The notes under the pieces were generated by a model, which did no database searches, was not told where the DNA came from, and saw nothing but the letters and a program-made list of their open reading frames with translations. From Vibrio hangzhouensis (GTDB lineage Bacteria; Pseudomonadota; Gammaproteobacteria; Enterobacterales; Vibrionaceae), in assembly GCF_900107935.1 (NCBI RefSeq), contig NZ_FNVG01000002.1, positions 1 through 64,000 on the forward strand: a DNA stretch of 64,000 bases, in the 5' to 3' direction. Every line of letters begins with the position of its first letter. Position 1 is the stretch's first letter. Both the position numbers and the translations under genes were made by a program. Below are positions 1-7,258 of this stretch, one piece after another.

Positions 1-1
1 T

Positions 2-58
2 TTAAGTGATGCTGACACAGAAAAAGAAGTCGACAATGAGTCAGATCGCCTCTATTAA
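2..58 (+). CDS. 3' end of an acidic hypothetical protein (partial)
   Basis: One frame is open from the window edge to a TAA at 56-58 and encodes 18 residues, mostly Asp, Glu, Ser and polar residues, ending DRLY. This resembles a charged C-terminal tail, but too little is visible to name the protein. It stops 21 bp before the MITE-like element begins, so the element may have inserted just downstream of the gene. It could also be a chance open frame. Confidence 0.3.
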   Translation, partial: LSDADTEKEVDNESDRLY

Positions 59-79
59 TGGCTCAAGAAAACAATGTTA

Positions 80-341
80 TACTCAAGTAACCTCAAGATG
101 CGTGTTCAGCGAGAATTACTTGGCTTCTAGGCGCGGCAGTGATTTGAAGATCTAGTGGCTCTAAATCGAAAATCGCTAACAAAGCATATAAGCCAAGTAA
201 ACTCGCCCTTTGGGAGCTCATCAAGGTGCTCATTTCTGCGTCAAATAGCTTCGAAAGGGAATAGCCATTCCTTCAACTATTTTCCTTGAACTGAACACCT
301 TGATGAAGCTCTGAGTCCAGCATCTTGAGGTCACTTGAGTA
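80..341. mobile_element. MITE-like element, 262 bp, with 22-bp terminal inverted repeats and TTA target duplication
   Basis: The left end (80-101, starting TACTCAAGT) and right end (320-341, ending ACTTGAGTA) are inverted repeats matching at 21 of 22 positions. Both sides carry TTA (77-79 and 342-344), which fits a 3-bp target-site duplication of the TNA type. There is no transposase frame inside. Internal inverted repeats are also present: TTACTTGGCTT near 116 against AAGCCAAGTAA near 192, ATCAAGGTG near 218 against CACCTTGAT near 297, and a GGAAT/ATTCC hairpin near 261. Transcripts would therefore fold strongly. A non-autonomous element mobilised by an IS5-like (IS1031-type) transposase elsewhere is the likeliest reading; that link is inference from the duplication size. 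Confidence 0.75.
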
Positions 342-344
342 TTA

Positions 345-371
345 AAGCGAGCCTTCAATCATGGCTCGCTT
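345..371 (-). terminator. Rho-independent terminator of the DsbA-family gene
   Basis: AAGCGAGCC and GGCTCGCTT form a 9-bp stem around a 9-nt loop, 12 bp beyond the stop codon of the leftward gene ending at 384. Read leftward, the stem is followed by a short T-rich stretch. It abuts the right end of the MITE. Confidence 0.65.
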
Positions 372-383
372 CTTAATTAGCCA

Positions 384-1040
384 CTAACACCAGCTAGCAC
401 CCTCTTTCGACCCTGGATTGAGCAGTTCGTTGATATTAGCCTCAATGACACGATAACCCACATTACCGAACAGAGTCTGCCTACCTCCATCGAGTAAATA
501 GCTAGGACTGCCCTTTATCTGCTGCGCTTCTCTCAGCAACTGGTCTTCCCACAGTGACGCATATGCGGAACCATCTTCCAGAAAAGGAAATAACGCTGAG
601 ATATCGATACCTTGCGCAACAAAGACTGCTGATATCTCCTTGCTACAACTGATATCCTTAGCTTCTACAAAAAAGGCATGACGTAATGAAGACGCTAGCT
701 GAAGAATTTGACGATTGTCAGCGCCAGAAAGTTGAGCAGCTTTCAAATAGAGATGCGCGGTCATTGAACTTGTAGGTCTTACCTCTGACCAAACCCTGGG
801 ATTCAGAGCCAGTTCAGGAAACTTATCGACCACTTCTATCGTATGTTTAGCAAAGCCATCAAAGCCTCCCTTCTCCTTCCAGCCTTGACCTATTCGAGCT
901 TCGGTACTCCCGAACAGGTTGATAAATTTGGGGATCAGCTCAACCTGACCGTCGAAGTTAGACATTAATTCTTCATTGCGGGCCTCCGCAGCCCAGGCCC
1001 ATACACAGAGAACATCGCTTATATAGTCTATCTTTACCAT
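384..1040 (-). CDS. DsbA-family thioredoxin-fold oxidoreductase with an altered active site
   Basis: The protein (218 aa) opens with a beta strand followed by SDVLCVWAW, the position where FrnE/DsbA-like cytoplasmic proteins carry SD.VCPWC. Here the CxxC motif is reduced to a single Cys (CVWA), so classical dithiol exchange is unlikely. The helical insert and the SPSYLLDGG segment with its cis-Pro (near residue 180) fit the 2-hydroxychromene-2-carboxylate isomerase/FrnE branch, which includes glutathione-dependent enzymes. There is no signal peptide. The ATG at 1040 is preferred over an upstream GTG because AGGAGA lies 9 nt upstream. The rhodanese gene is transcribed just upstream on the same strand, suggesting a small thiol/sulfur unit. 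Confidence 0.75.
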   Translation of the reverse strand: MVKIDYISDVLCVWAWAAEARNEELMSNFDGQVELIPKFINLFGSTEARIGQGWKEKGGFDGFAKHTIEVVDKFPELALNPRVWSEVRPTSSMTAHLYLKAAQLSGADNRQILQLASSLRHAFFVEAKDISCSKEISAVFVAQGIDISALFPFLEDGSAYASLWEDQLLREAQQIKGSPSYLLDGGRQTLFGNVGYRVIEANINELLNPGSKEGASWC

Positions 1041-1082
1041 CACTCTATCTCTCCTGTTGGCACATTTAATGGCCCTTAATTA

Positions 1083-1388
1083 TCAACAAGAAGTCATCTC
1101 AAACGCTGCATTTAGCGTTCGGGCATTCACTACATTACGGTACCCCAGTGACAACAACGCCTCAGCAGCTTGCGATGAACGCATTCCAGATGCGCAATAA
1201 ACAACCAGCACATCATCCGGTGACAGATCGGAGTTAGCCAACGAGAAAATCATTTGCAACGGGACATTGATCGACCCTTCAATATGCCCAGCGGCAAATT
1301 CTTGAGGTGATCGTACGTCAATAAAGTATGACTTGGTTTTCGCTGCCACCGAAGCACTTGTGGTTAAGGACTGGTTTGCAAATGACAT
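1083..1388 (-). CDS. Single-domain rhodanese-like sulfurtransferase
   Basis: A 101-aa protein made of one rhodanese domain. It shows the FIDVRSPQEFAAGHIEGSINVP signature in outline (DVR...GHI.G..N.P) and the active-site loop YCASGMRS with catalytic Cys near residue 65. Family members carry sulfur as a Cys persulfide or act as small sulfur relays. No signal peptide is evident, although a short low-complexity N-terminus precedes the domain. GGGAG lies 8 nt upstream of the ATG. The stop codon is 42 bp from the DsbA-family gene start, so the two are probably co-transcribed. The physiological acceptor is unknown. Confidence 0.85.
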   Translation of the reverse strand: MSFANQSLTTSASVAAKTKSYFIDVRSPQEFAAGHIEGSINVPLQMIFSLANSDLSPDDVLVVYCASGMRSSQAAEALLSLGYRNVVNARTLNAAFEMTSC

Positions 1389-1451
1389 AAAAACAGCTCC
1401 CGCTAATTAAGTTAAATCTAATATAAAATCCAATTTCTCGATAGTCAAACT

Positions 1452-1521
1452 TTTTATTTAGCAATTACTAATAAAATGAGCGCTCGAAAGCGCTCATTTT
1501 ATTAGTAATTGCTAAATAAAA
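1452..1521. repeat. Perfect 33-bp inverted repeat with CGAA loop
   Basis: Positions 1452-1484 and 1489-1521 are exact reverse complements around the tetraloop CGAA. The inner arm (AATGAGCGCT) is GC-rich and the outer arm is AT-rich. The inner hairpin is repeated immediately downstream (1518-1544). It lies between two leftward genes, the alpha-glucosidase (stop 1568) and the rhodanese gene (start 1388), so part of it acts as a terminator. Confidence 0.9.
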
Positions 1522-1544
1522 TGAGCGCTCGAAAGCGCTCATTT
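1518..1544 (-). terminator. Rho-independent terminator of the alpha-glucosidase gene (first of two tandem hairpins)
   Basis: AAATGAGCGCT, loop CGAA, AGCGCTCATTT forms a stable hairpin 24 bp past the alpha-glucosidase stop. Read leftward it runs into a T-rich stretch. An identical core hairpin follows at 1473-1500 inside the larger palindrome, giving two terminators in series. The stems are symmetrical, so each could also work rightward. Confidence 0.75.
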
Positions 1545-1567
1545 AGGGTACTTAAATAAATGGAAGC

Positions 1568-3199
1568 TTATATCAGCTTTAATACCGCTGCATCGTAGGG
1601 CTGAAGATCGAGTTCAGAAAGCTTCGAAGTATTCATGTCGCCATTTGATACCAGCGTCTCTATGTCAAAGCCCTCAAACTGGCTGAGGTCAACCGTTACT
1701 GACTCACCGCTGAAGTTAGCGACAACCAAAATGCGCGTGCTATCATCGTGACGTAAGTAAGCAAATACTTTGTCGTGCTGTTCTAGCACCGGAGTAAACT
1801 CACCATAGACAATAACCTTGTTCTGCTTACGAAGTGCGATGAGCTCTTTGTAATAGTGATATACCGATTCGTTCGAGGCCATATCTTGCTCGGTATTCAC
1901 ATCAATATAGTTCGGGTTAACCTCTATCCATGGCTGACCGGTGGTAAACCCTGCGTGAGGTGCTGCAGACCATTGCATTGGAGTTCGCGCATTATCACGC
2001 CCATTTTCCGCCAGGGCATGCATCATCTCATCATGGCTAACACCCGCTTCTGTTTTCACTTTGTAGAAATTGAGAGACTCTATGTCCTGATACTGTTCAA
2101 GGCGGTCAAACTGAACATTGGTCATGCCGATCTCTTCACCCTGATAGATATAAGGAGTCCCTTTCATACAATGCAAAACCGTCGCCAGCATCTTCGCAGA
2201 CTTGATCCTATATTGACCGTCATCGCCATACTTGGACACTGCACGGGGTAAATCATGATTGTTCCAAAACAGTGAGTTCCAACCGGTTTCCTTTAGCTCA
2301 AGCTGCCACTTGGTCAGAACCTGTTTGAAAGCCTTTAAATCGAGTTCTTCGGGTTGCCACTTGTCGCCATCACGCCAGGTAAGCGTGATGTGTTCAAACT
2401 GGAACACCATAGAGAGCTCTTCGCGTTCCTCGGCACTGTACAACTTGGCAATGTCTGGTGTGGCTTCCCACGTCTCACCGACAGTCAGCAAATCTTTATC
2501 ACCAAACGTGGCTCTGTTCATCTGCTTCAGCAAAGGGTGCAGACGCGGCCCATTCCCCGTGATCCCTTTATCGATTTCTTTGCCAATTAAGTCAATAACA
2601 TCAAGGCGAAAGCCGCCGATGCCTTTGTCGATCCACCAGTTCATCATCGTATGAACTTCTTCGTGAACCTTTGGATTCTCCCAATTTAGGTCTGGCTGTT
2701 TTTTTGAAAACAGATGCAAATAATATTGGCCCGTCGGTTCATGCCACTCCCAGGCGCTGCCACCAAAAATGGAACCTAAATCACTAGGCGCGCTGCCGTC
2801 TGGTTGAGCATCTCGCCAAACATAATAGTCGCGATACGGTGAGTCCTTCGACTCACACGCTTTCTGAAACCAATCATGTTCATCCGACGTGTGGTTTACG
2901 ACCAGATCCATCACGATTCTGATGCCTCGTTCTCTGGCCTCCGCCAATAAGGCATCCATGTCTTCCATAGTGCCAAACTCAGGCGCAATCGCCTGATAGT
3001 CGGAGATATCATAGCCATTGTCGTCCATAGGCGACTGATACACCGGAGAAAGCCAAATCACATCAATACCGAGTTCAGAAAGGTAATCCAATTTAGACCG
3101 AATACCATTCAAATCGCCAATACCATCACCGTTAGAGTCACAAAAACTTCTTGGGTAGATCTGATACACAACCGAGTCATGCCACCACTTTTGTTCCAT
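1568..3199 (-). CDS. GH13 alpha-glucosidase / oligo-1,6-glucosidase
   Basis: A cytoplasmic 543-aa enzyme, the usual length for the oligo-1,6-glucosidase/trehalose-6-phosphate hydrolase group. It opens with WWHDSVVYQIYPRSF. The four GH13 regions are present: DLVVNHTSDEH (~98-108), GFRLDVIDL with nucleophile Asp200, GETWE with acid/base Glu242, and NNHDLPR with the transition-state Asp. It would cut terminal alpha-glucosidic bonds in oligosaccharides such as isomaltose or maltose. No trehalose PTS gene is adjacent, which argues against a dedicated TreC. AAGGA lies ahead of the ATG. A LysR regulator is divergent from it and probably controls it. The two tandem hairpins downstream end the transcript. 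Confidence 0.85.
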   Translation of the reverse strand: MEQKWWHDSVVYQIYPRSFCDSNGDGIGDLNGIRSKLDYLSELGIDVIWLSPVYQSPMDDNGYDISDYQAIAPEFGTMEDMDALLAEARERGIRIVMDLVVNHTSDEHDWFQKACESKDSPYRDYYVWRDAQPDGSAPSDLGSIFGGSAWEWHEPTGQYYLHLFSKKQPDLNWENPKVHEEVHTMMNWWIDKGIGGFRLDVIDLIGKEIDKGITGNGPRLHPLLKQMNRATFGDKDLLTVGETWEATPDIAKLYSAEEREELSMVFQFEHITLTWRDGDKWQPEELDLKAFKQVLTKWQLELKETGWNSLFWNNHDLPRAVSKYGDDGQYRIKSAKMLATVLHCMKGTPYIYQGEEIGMTNVQFDRLEQYQDIESLNFYKVKTEAGVSHDEMMHALAENGRDNARTPMQWSAAPHAGFTTGQPWIEVNPNYIDVNTEQDMASNESVYHYYKELIALRKQNKVIVYGEFTPVLEQHDKVFAYLRHDDSTRILVVANFSGESVTVDLSQFEGFDIETLVSNGDMNTSKLSELDLQPYDAAVLKLI

Positions 3200-3265
3200 A
3201 ATCTTGTCCTTTGCAGGTAACTTCTATATCACACTACTTTACGTACTCAGTTGTGGGAAAGAAAA

Positions 3266-3298
3266 TAGAATATACGTATAATCATATAGATTATTCTA
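3266..3298. promoter_or_regulatory. Candidate LysR-type operator between alpha-glucosidase and its regulator
   Basis: The divergent intergenic region holds nested dyads. ATAATC-N5-GATTAT (3278-3294) is perfect and has the T-N11-A form typical of LysR-type sites. TAGAATA (3266-3272) and TATTCTA (3292-3298) form an outer dyad, and TATACGTATA (3271-3280) is self-complementary. The site sits 24 bp before the regulator start, where an autorepression site would be expected. Binding is inferred. Confidence 0.45.
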
Positions 3299-3317
3299 AT
3301 ATCACTAACTTTATCCT

Positions 3318-4217
3318 ATGGCTATCAACAAATCCCTGAAATACTTTCTGGCCGTTGCCAAACACGGCAATATAAAACGTGCGTCCGACGAGCTGTACAT
3401 TAGCCAGCCGTCTTTAACTTCAGCCATCAAAAAGCTGGAAGCTGAGATGGGTGCGCCGCTGTTTAATCGACTGTCGAAGGGAGTCGAGCTTACTCCATAC
3501 GGTCAAAGGTTTAGAGCATTTGCGCAGGAACAGCAGGAGCAGTACTTCTCTCTGAAACACCAGTTTAGTGACATGCAGCAACGCCAGTTTGGTAAGATCA
3601 AAATTGGTACAGGTGAAGTATGGTGGGAAGGTTTTGTGAAGCAGTCCGTCAAAGATTATCAGACTCTAAATCCAGCCAGTTCATTTCATCTTGAGTTTGG
3701 TAATAACCTTTCTTTGCTCAACCACCTTACCATGGGTGATATAGATTTATTCATAGGTCATGAGGTACTTGAACTGTCAGAAGACTGCCGTGTTTCCTTT
3801 CAACCATTGTTTCAGGATTTTGAGTCTATCTATGTCTCTAACAAGCACCCTCTGTCAAGGTCAACCCCTTCTCCGGACCTTATCAACAACTATCCTCTGC
3901 TTAGGGTTACACCAAATCATCCACGCCATCAGACTGTGCTAGCTAACGGTTTGCCCCATGATGATCTTCTGGAGGAACGTATTATTTATGATGTGGATTC
4001 TGTACTGGCCAGTATCGACATGCTGCACATGACTCAAGCAGTTATGCCATATAGTCATCGCGCAGAAACCTGGCTGTCAGGCTTGGGACTGTCCACCTGT
4101 TACACAGACAAAACAAAAGTGGGAAACATCGGCATTTATACCAAATTGGGAGAAACCAAATCTACGGTATCTGAATTTGTCACGCTGTTGAAACAACACG
4201 CCCAAAATTTGGTCTAG
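3318..4217 (+). CDS. LysR-family transcriptional regulator
   Basis: This 299-aa protein has an N-terminal winged helix-turn-helix (residues ~1-60: LKYFLAVAKHGNIKRASDELYISQPSLTSAIKKLE in outline) and a periplasmic-binding-protein-like effector domain. It is divergent from the GH13 alpha-glucosidase and shares its promoter region, so that enzyme gene is the obvious target. Carbohydrate genes in Vibrio are more often governed by LacI or MalT, so the effector is uncertain. The length and ATG start are normal for the family. Confidence 0.85.
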   Translation: MAINKSLKYFLAVAKHGNIKRASDELYISQPSLTSAIKKLEAEMGAPLFNRLSKGVELTPYGQRFRAFAQEQQEQYFSLKHQFSDMQQRQFGKIKIGTGEVWWEGFVKQSVKDYQTLNPASSFHLEFGNNLSLLNHLTMGDIDLFIGHEVLELSEDCRVSFQPLFQDFESIYVSNKHPLSRSTPSPDLINNYPLLRVTPNHPRHQTVLANGLPHDDLLEERIIYDVDSVLASIDMLHMTQAVMPYSHRAETWLSGLGLSTCYTDKTKVGNIGIYTKLGETKSTVSEFVTLLKQHAQNLV

Positions 4218-4256
4218 TGTGTAAGTTCAAGGTCAAGTCACCAAAGTGTCATTTTT

Positions 4257-4298
4257 CTTTCATTAAAGTTTGATGTAATCGCCAAACTTTAATGAAAG
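4257..4298. terminator. 16-bp inverted repeat after the LysR gene, probable terminator
   Basis: CTTTCATTAAAGTTTG (4257-4272) and its exact reverse complement (4283-4298) flank a 10-nt loop, 40 bp after the LysR stop. The stem is AT-rich and lacks a long T-run, so termination may be inefficient. It ends only 7-20 nt before the possible starts of the next ORF, so it could instead be an operator or a translation-controlling leader hairpin. Confidence 0.5.
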
Positions 4299-4305
4299 CC
4301 AGAGG

Positions 4306-4566
4306 TTGGAGCTCGACTTGACTCTGAATCAGATCACGCTCAGTGAATCCACACTAAGCAATTTAAAATCAGTGGAATATCAATGGATTAGAACCATGTA
4401 TGTGGAAGGGTATCAACGTGATGAGATTAATCATTACATCAAGGCGTGCTTTGGTGGCGACGACGTCTTCGCCGACTTACTTCAGCGTGTAGCACTGGAG
4501 CAAGAAAGCCTGTACGTCTTGCTCCAGTATGTAGGCTGTGCCCCGTCTAGTCGTGAGCTAACTTAG
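4306..4566 (+). CDS. Small hypothetical protein, 82-86 aa
   Basis: Not recognised. The frame begins with TTG at 4306. A second TTG at 4318 has GGAG 6 nt upstream and is the better start (82 aa). The product is mixed alpha/beta in character, with one Cys near the middle (YIKACFGG) and one near the end, and no membrane segment or signal peptide. The 3' end overlaps the convergent CDF gene by 20 bp. An inverted repeat lies directly upstream. The absence of an ATG and the overlap leave some doubt that it is real. Confidence 0.45.
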   Translation: MELDLTLNQITLSESTLSNLKSVEYQWIRTMYVEGYQRDEINHYIKACFGGDDVFADLLQRVALEQESLYVLLQYVGCAPSSRELT

Positions 4567-5473
4567 CCTCTCGCTCCACTGATGTTGGTGAACGTTGCAA
4601 AATAACATCAACCTCGGTAACCGTATAAGGCTTATCCATCTTCTTCCTTAAGTCCGCTACGAATCGCTCGTAGCTCTTAAATGTCATCGACTCCCGTTTA
4701 GGATCCACATACACCGACACCCAGGTCTTGCGTCCGAGTTTAGCGATAAAGATATCGACAATCTCAATCTCATACTCCTGAGCCAATCCTTTAAGGCCTC
4801 TGTAAATTGGCTTAGTGTGCTCAATCGGCGGCATGGCCAAAGTGAGCTCTCGCATACCGTTCTTAATGAGTTTGATGGGGTCGCTAATGAACGCCAGACT
4901 AAACAGAACCACCAGAATTTGGTCAATGTAGCGAGCAATCCAGCCCAAAGATGTCCCCTGAATAAAGATGACTAACAGAAGCGCAACGCCAATGGCACCA
5001 GAGATCACACCGTTGATAAACCAAGCGTTCTTTTCTGCCTTAAGGATGTCTGAGTTGGACTTTTTGTAACCCAAATGACATATCCAATATAGAATCGCGC
5101 ACAAGATAACAGCCGGGAATACGTACACAGCCATAAGACCCAAAGCGGGATCCCTTCCCCCAGCGAGTATCACCGGAATATTGCTGCCCACAGCAAAGGC
5201 GATCAAAATAAGGATCGTAATGCCCTTTATCACCACAATCAGAGGCTCAAATGCGAAATAGCCGATAGGATAATGCCGTGACGTGCCCGATTCCGTCAAC
5301 TTTGCTACGCGGAGAGAAGCAAAGGAGACTATCGCAGACAGTAAGTTAAACGAGGCGTCCAAAAGAATGGCACTGGAGCCGGAAATAGAGGCCATAATAC
5401 CACCCCACAGCGCTAATAACCCTGCGCCTATCGCAGAGATAATGAGTGCATTTGGCTCGTTGATTTTTATCAT
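4547..5473 (-). CDS. Cation diffusion facilitator (CDF) family transporter, divergent metal site
   Basis: This 308-aa inner-membrane protein has about six hydrophobic segments and a C-terminal cytoplasmic ferredoxin-like domain (from ~residue 215), the CDF plan of proton-driven metal efflux. The family signature region reads SGSSAILLDASFNLLSA. The four transport-site ligands of YiiP (Asp45, Asp49, His153, Asp157) align by eye with Asp, Asn, Ala and Asn here (DASFN and KNAWFIN), so the usual Zn/Fe site is mostly lost. The protein may move another substrate or belong to a distinct subgroup. The small His-rich secreted protein is divergent 380 bp upstream. Confidence 0.8.
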   Translation of the reverse strand: MIKINEPNALIISAIGAGLLALWGGIMASISGSSAILLDASFNLLSAIVSFASLRVAKLTESGTSRHYPIGYFAFEPLIVVIKGITILILIAFAVGSNIPVILAGGRDPALGLMAVYVFPAVILCAILYWICHLGYKKSNSDILKAEKNAWFINGVISGAIGVALLLVIFIQGTSLGWIARYIDQILVVLFSLAFISDPIKLIKNGMRELTLAMPPIEHTKPIYRGLKGLAQEYEIEIVDIFIAKLGRKTWVSVYVDPKRESMTFKSYERFVADLRKKMDKPYTVTEVDVILQRSPTSVEREAKLAHD

Positions 5474-5854
5474 CCTGCGCTCCCTTTAATACCGATGTCT
5501 ATTGCAATATCCACTAACTCATGAATGGCTCCTCAATGTAAAAAACTCTATGACCATCAATGAGTGTTTACATTGGAGTAAAATTTATAACACAGCTATC
5601 CGAGCTTGCCTATCGACCCAAAAGCCAAGTGCCTAAAAGTAAGCCAGTTGTTACATAATATTCATACTAGTGGTAGATGTCTCATAAAACAGGCAAATAG
5701 ATGACCAAAAACCACCCAATGTAACATTAAGTAACTTGCTGACATTCAAATAAAAACTCTTTCAACGCCTAGACGTGCACTTACTTCTAACTGACAGAGA
5801 ACGTATCGACTTTAACTATGTTTATGACATCTGAGTTAACATGAGACAATTGAT
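5474..5854. other. Intergenic region upstream of the CDF and His-rich genes
   Basis: This divergent 381-bp region has no coding frame worth calling. An imperfect dyad, CTCCTCAATGTAAAAAACTC (5527-5546) facing GAGTGTTTACATTGGAG (5563-5579), is the only obvious structure and could be an operator for either gene. Confidence 0.4.
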
Positions 5855-6163
5855 ATGATTCGATTCAAACACCTCACTTTGGCTTCCATCGTGCTTTCCC
5901 TGATTAGTTTTCAAGGACTCGCCCACCCGTCAGGCCACCACAAGCACAAACAGAAGCATAAGCATAAACATCACAAAGAAGTCATTGTTGTGAAGAAGTA
6001 CTATCCATCACCCAAAAAGCGCCCTAAATACAAACACTATCACTACAAGAAGATGCCCAGGCATACAACGTATATTAAGATTGGTAACTTTACTTATGCC
6101 AAGGTAGATGGTCATTACTATCAGAGAAGAGGCGACCGCTACGTCAATGTGATCCTGAAGTAG
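5855..6163 (+). CDS. Small secreted His/Lys-rich protein
   Basis: A 102-aa protein with a classical signal peptide (MIRFKHLTLASIVLSLISFQGLA, cleavage after LA near residue 23). The mature part has alternating His and Lys (HKHKQKHKHKHHK, residues ~29-41), a basic Tyr-rich stretch, and a C-terminal beta-hairpin-like module TYIKIGNFTYAKVDGHYYQRRGDRYVNV, resembling small periplasmic DUF6515-like proteins. The His-rich tract could bind Ni, Zn or Cu; this is inference. It is divergent from a CDF-family transporter, which fits a metal-related role without proving it. Calculated charge would be strongly positive. Confidence 0.75.
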   Translation: MIRFKHLTLASIVLSLISFQGLAHPSGHHKHKQKHKHKHHKEVIVVKKYYPSPKKRPKYKHYHYKKMPRHTTYIKIGNFTYAKVDGHYYQRRGDRYVNVILK

Positions 6164-6177
6164 TTGCCATAAGAAAA

Positions 6178-6199
6178 AGCCCGGGCGACTGCCCGGGCT
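6178..6199 (-). terminator. Second Rho-independent terminator downstream of malG
   Basis: AGCCCGGGC, loop GACT, GCCCGGGCT, followed on the minus strand by TTTTTC (A-run at 6174-6178 on the plus strand). It is polar for leftward transcription and lies 130 bp beyond the first malG terminator. A separate leftward transcript ending here is therefore implied. It also sits 15 bp past the stop of the rightward His-rich gene but lacks a T-run in that direction. Confidence 0.75.
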
Positions 6200-6327
6200 C
6201 TGGTTACAAGAAACTGTTATTCGTGATAGTAAGGAATCCTGGTAACAGCCAGCTATACGTAACACCAGAATGGCTTGCTTAACTTGTCGGCGGCCAAACC
6301 AATGAACGTTAAACAAGACAAAAAAAC
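6178..6327 (-). ncRNA. Candidate sRNA downstream of malG (MicX-like position)
   Basis: Two strong leftward terminators follow malG, at 6328-6347 and 6178-6199, with no gene in the ~130 bp between them on the minus strand. In V. cholerae the RNase E-processed sRNA MicX overlaps the 3' end of the malG homologue vca0943 (recalled from the literature). The same arrangement here suggests an equivalent RNA starting inside or just after malG. No clear promoter was found and sequence identity with MicX could not be tested, so the 5' end is arbitrary. Confidence 0.35.
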
Positions 6328-6347
6328 GGGTGACCTTGCGGTCACCC
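6328..6347 (-). terminator. Rho-independent terminator of malG
   Basis: GGGTGACC, loop TTGC, GGTCACCC, followed on the minus strand by GTTTTTTTG. It starts 10 bp past the malG stop codon and ends the malEFG transcript. Confidence 0.85.
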
Positions 6348-6356
6348 TTATCGTTA

Positions 6357-7247
6357 TTATCCTTTGACGCCGCCGGCGGTGAGTCCACCCACGAGCCAGC
6401 GCTGTGCAAGCAAGAATACGATCGTGATAGGTAGCGCTGACAGTACCGCTGCCGCTGCGAAATCACCCCACAGGTAATTCTGAGGATACAGGTACTGCTG
6501 CATACCAACCGCTAATGTGTACGAGTTTACATCAGAAAGTAGCAATGACGCCACAGGTACTTCACCCACTACACCGATAAACGAGAGAATGAACACAACC
6601 GCTAGAATTGGCACCGAAAGTGGTAACAATACCAGGCGGAACGCCTGCCAAGGGGTCGCACCATCCAGAGCCGCCGCTTCCTCAAGAGAACCATCGATCG
6701 TCTCGAAATAACCTTTAATGGTCCACACGTGAAGCGCAATACCGCCGAGGTACGAAAAGATCAGACCACCGTGAGTATTCAAGCCAAGGAACGGAATGTA
6801 CTGGCCCAGTTTGTCAAACAACGCGTACAGTGCAACCAGCGCAAGCACAGCTGGGAACATCTGAAAAATCATCATTGCTTTCAGAATGGTGCTCTTACCT
6901 GGGAAGCGCATACGTGCAAACGCGTAGGCAGATGTCGTAGACAGCGCAACAATCAAAATCGATGAAATGCCCGCGACTTTAACTGAGTTCCACAACCAAG
7001 TCAGAACAGGGAACGGCGGTGGTGTCACAGAACCATCGGCATTTGTTACCGAAAAGCCCAGCGCCAATTTCCAGTGTTCCAGTGACGGATTGTCTGGAAT
7101 CAGACTACCCGTTGCAAAGTTACCTTCACGGAATGAGATTGCTACTACCATCAATAACGGAAAGATGATGAGTGACAGGAATGCCCAAAGCGCAATATGG
7201 GTCGCCCACACTCGGTATTTTAAAGACTTACCTTGTACCATTGCCAT
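6357..7247 (-). CDS. malG: Maltose/maltodextrin ABC transporter permease MalG
   Basis: A 296-aa inner-membrane protein with six predicted membrane segments, the length of enterobacterial MalG. The cytoplasmic EAA loop that docks with MalK reads [21 protein letters not shown] (residues ~190-210), and the C-terminus ends in GGVKG like the E. coli protein, whose tail reaches into the transport path. It forms the MalFGK2 channel. It follows malF by 11 bp with its own AAGGA ribosome site, as last gene of malEFG. Confidence 0.97.
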   Translation of the reverse strand: MAMVQGKSLKYRVWATHIALWAFLSLIIFPLLMVVAISFREGNFATGSLIPDNPSLEHWKLALGFSVTNADGSVTPPPFPVLTWLWNSVKVAGISSILIVALSTTSAYAFARMRFPGKSTILKAMMIFQMFPAVLALVALYALFDKLGQYIPFLGLNTHGGLIFSYLGGIALHVWTIKGYFETIDGSLEEAAALDGATPWQAFRLVLLPLSVPILAVVFILSFIGVVGEVPVASLLLSDVNSYTLAVGMQQYLYPQNYLWGDFAAAAVLSALPITIVFLLAQRWLVGGLTAGGVKG

Positions 7248-7258
7248 TGTGATATTCC

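Noticed and set aside
6008..6508. 166-codon leftward frame overlapping malG and the His-rich gene
   Set aside because: It is out of phase with malG, crosses two strong terminators and has no family features; both overlapping genes are clear.
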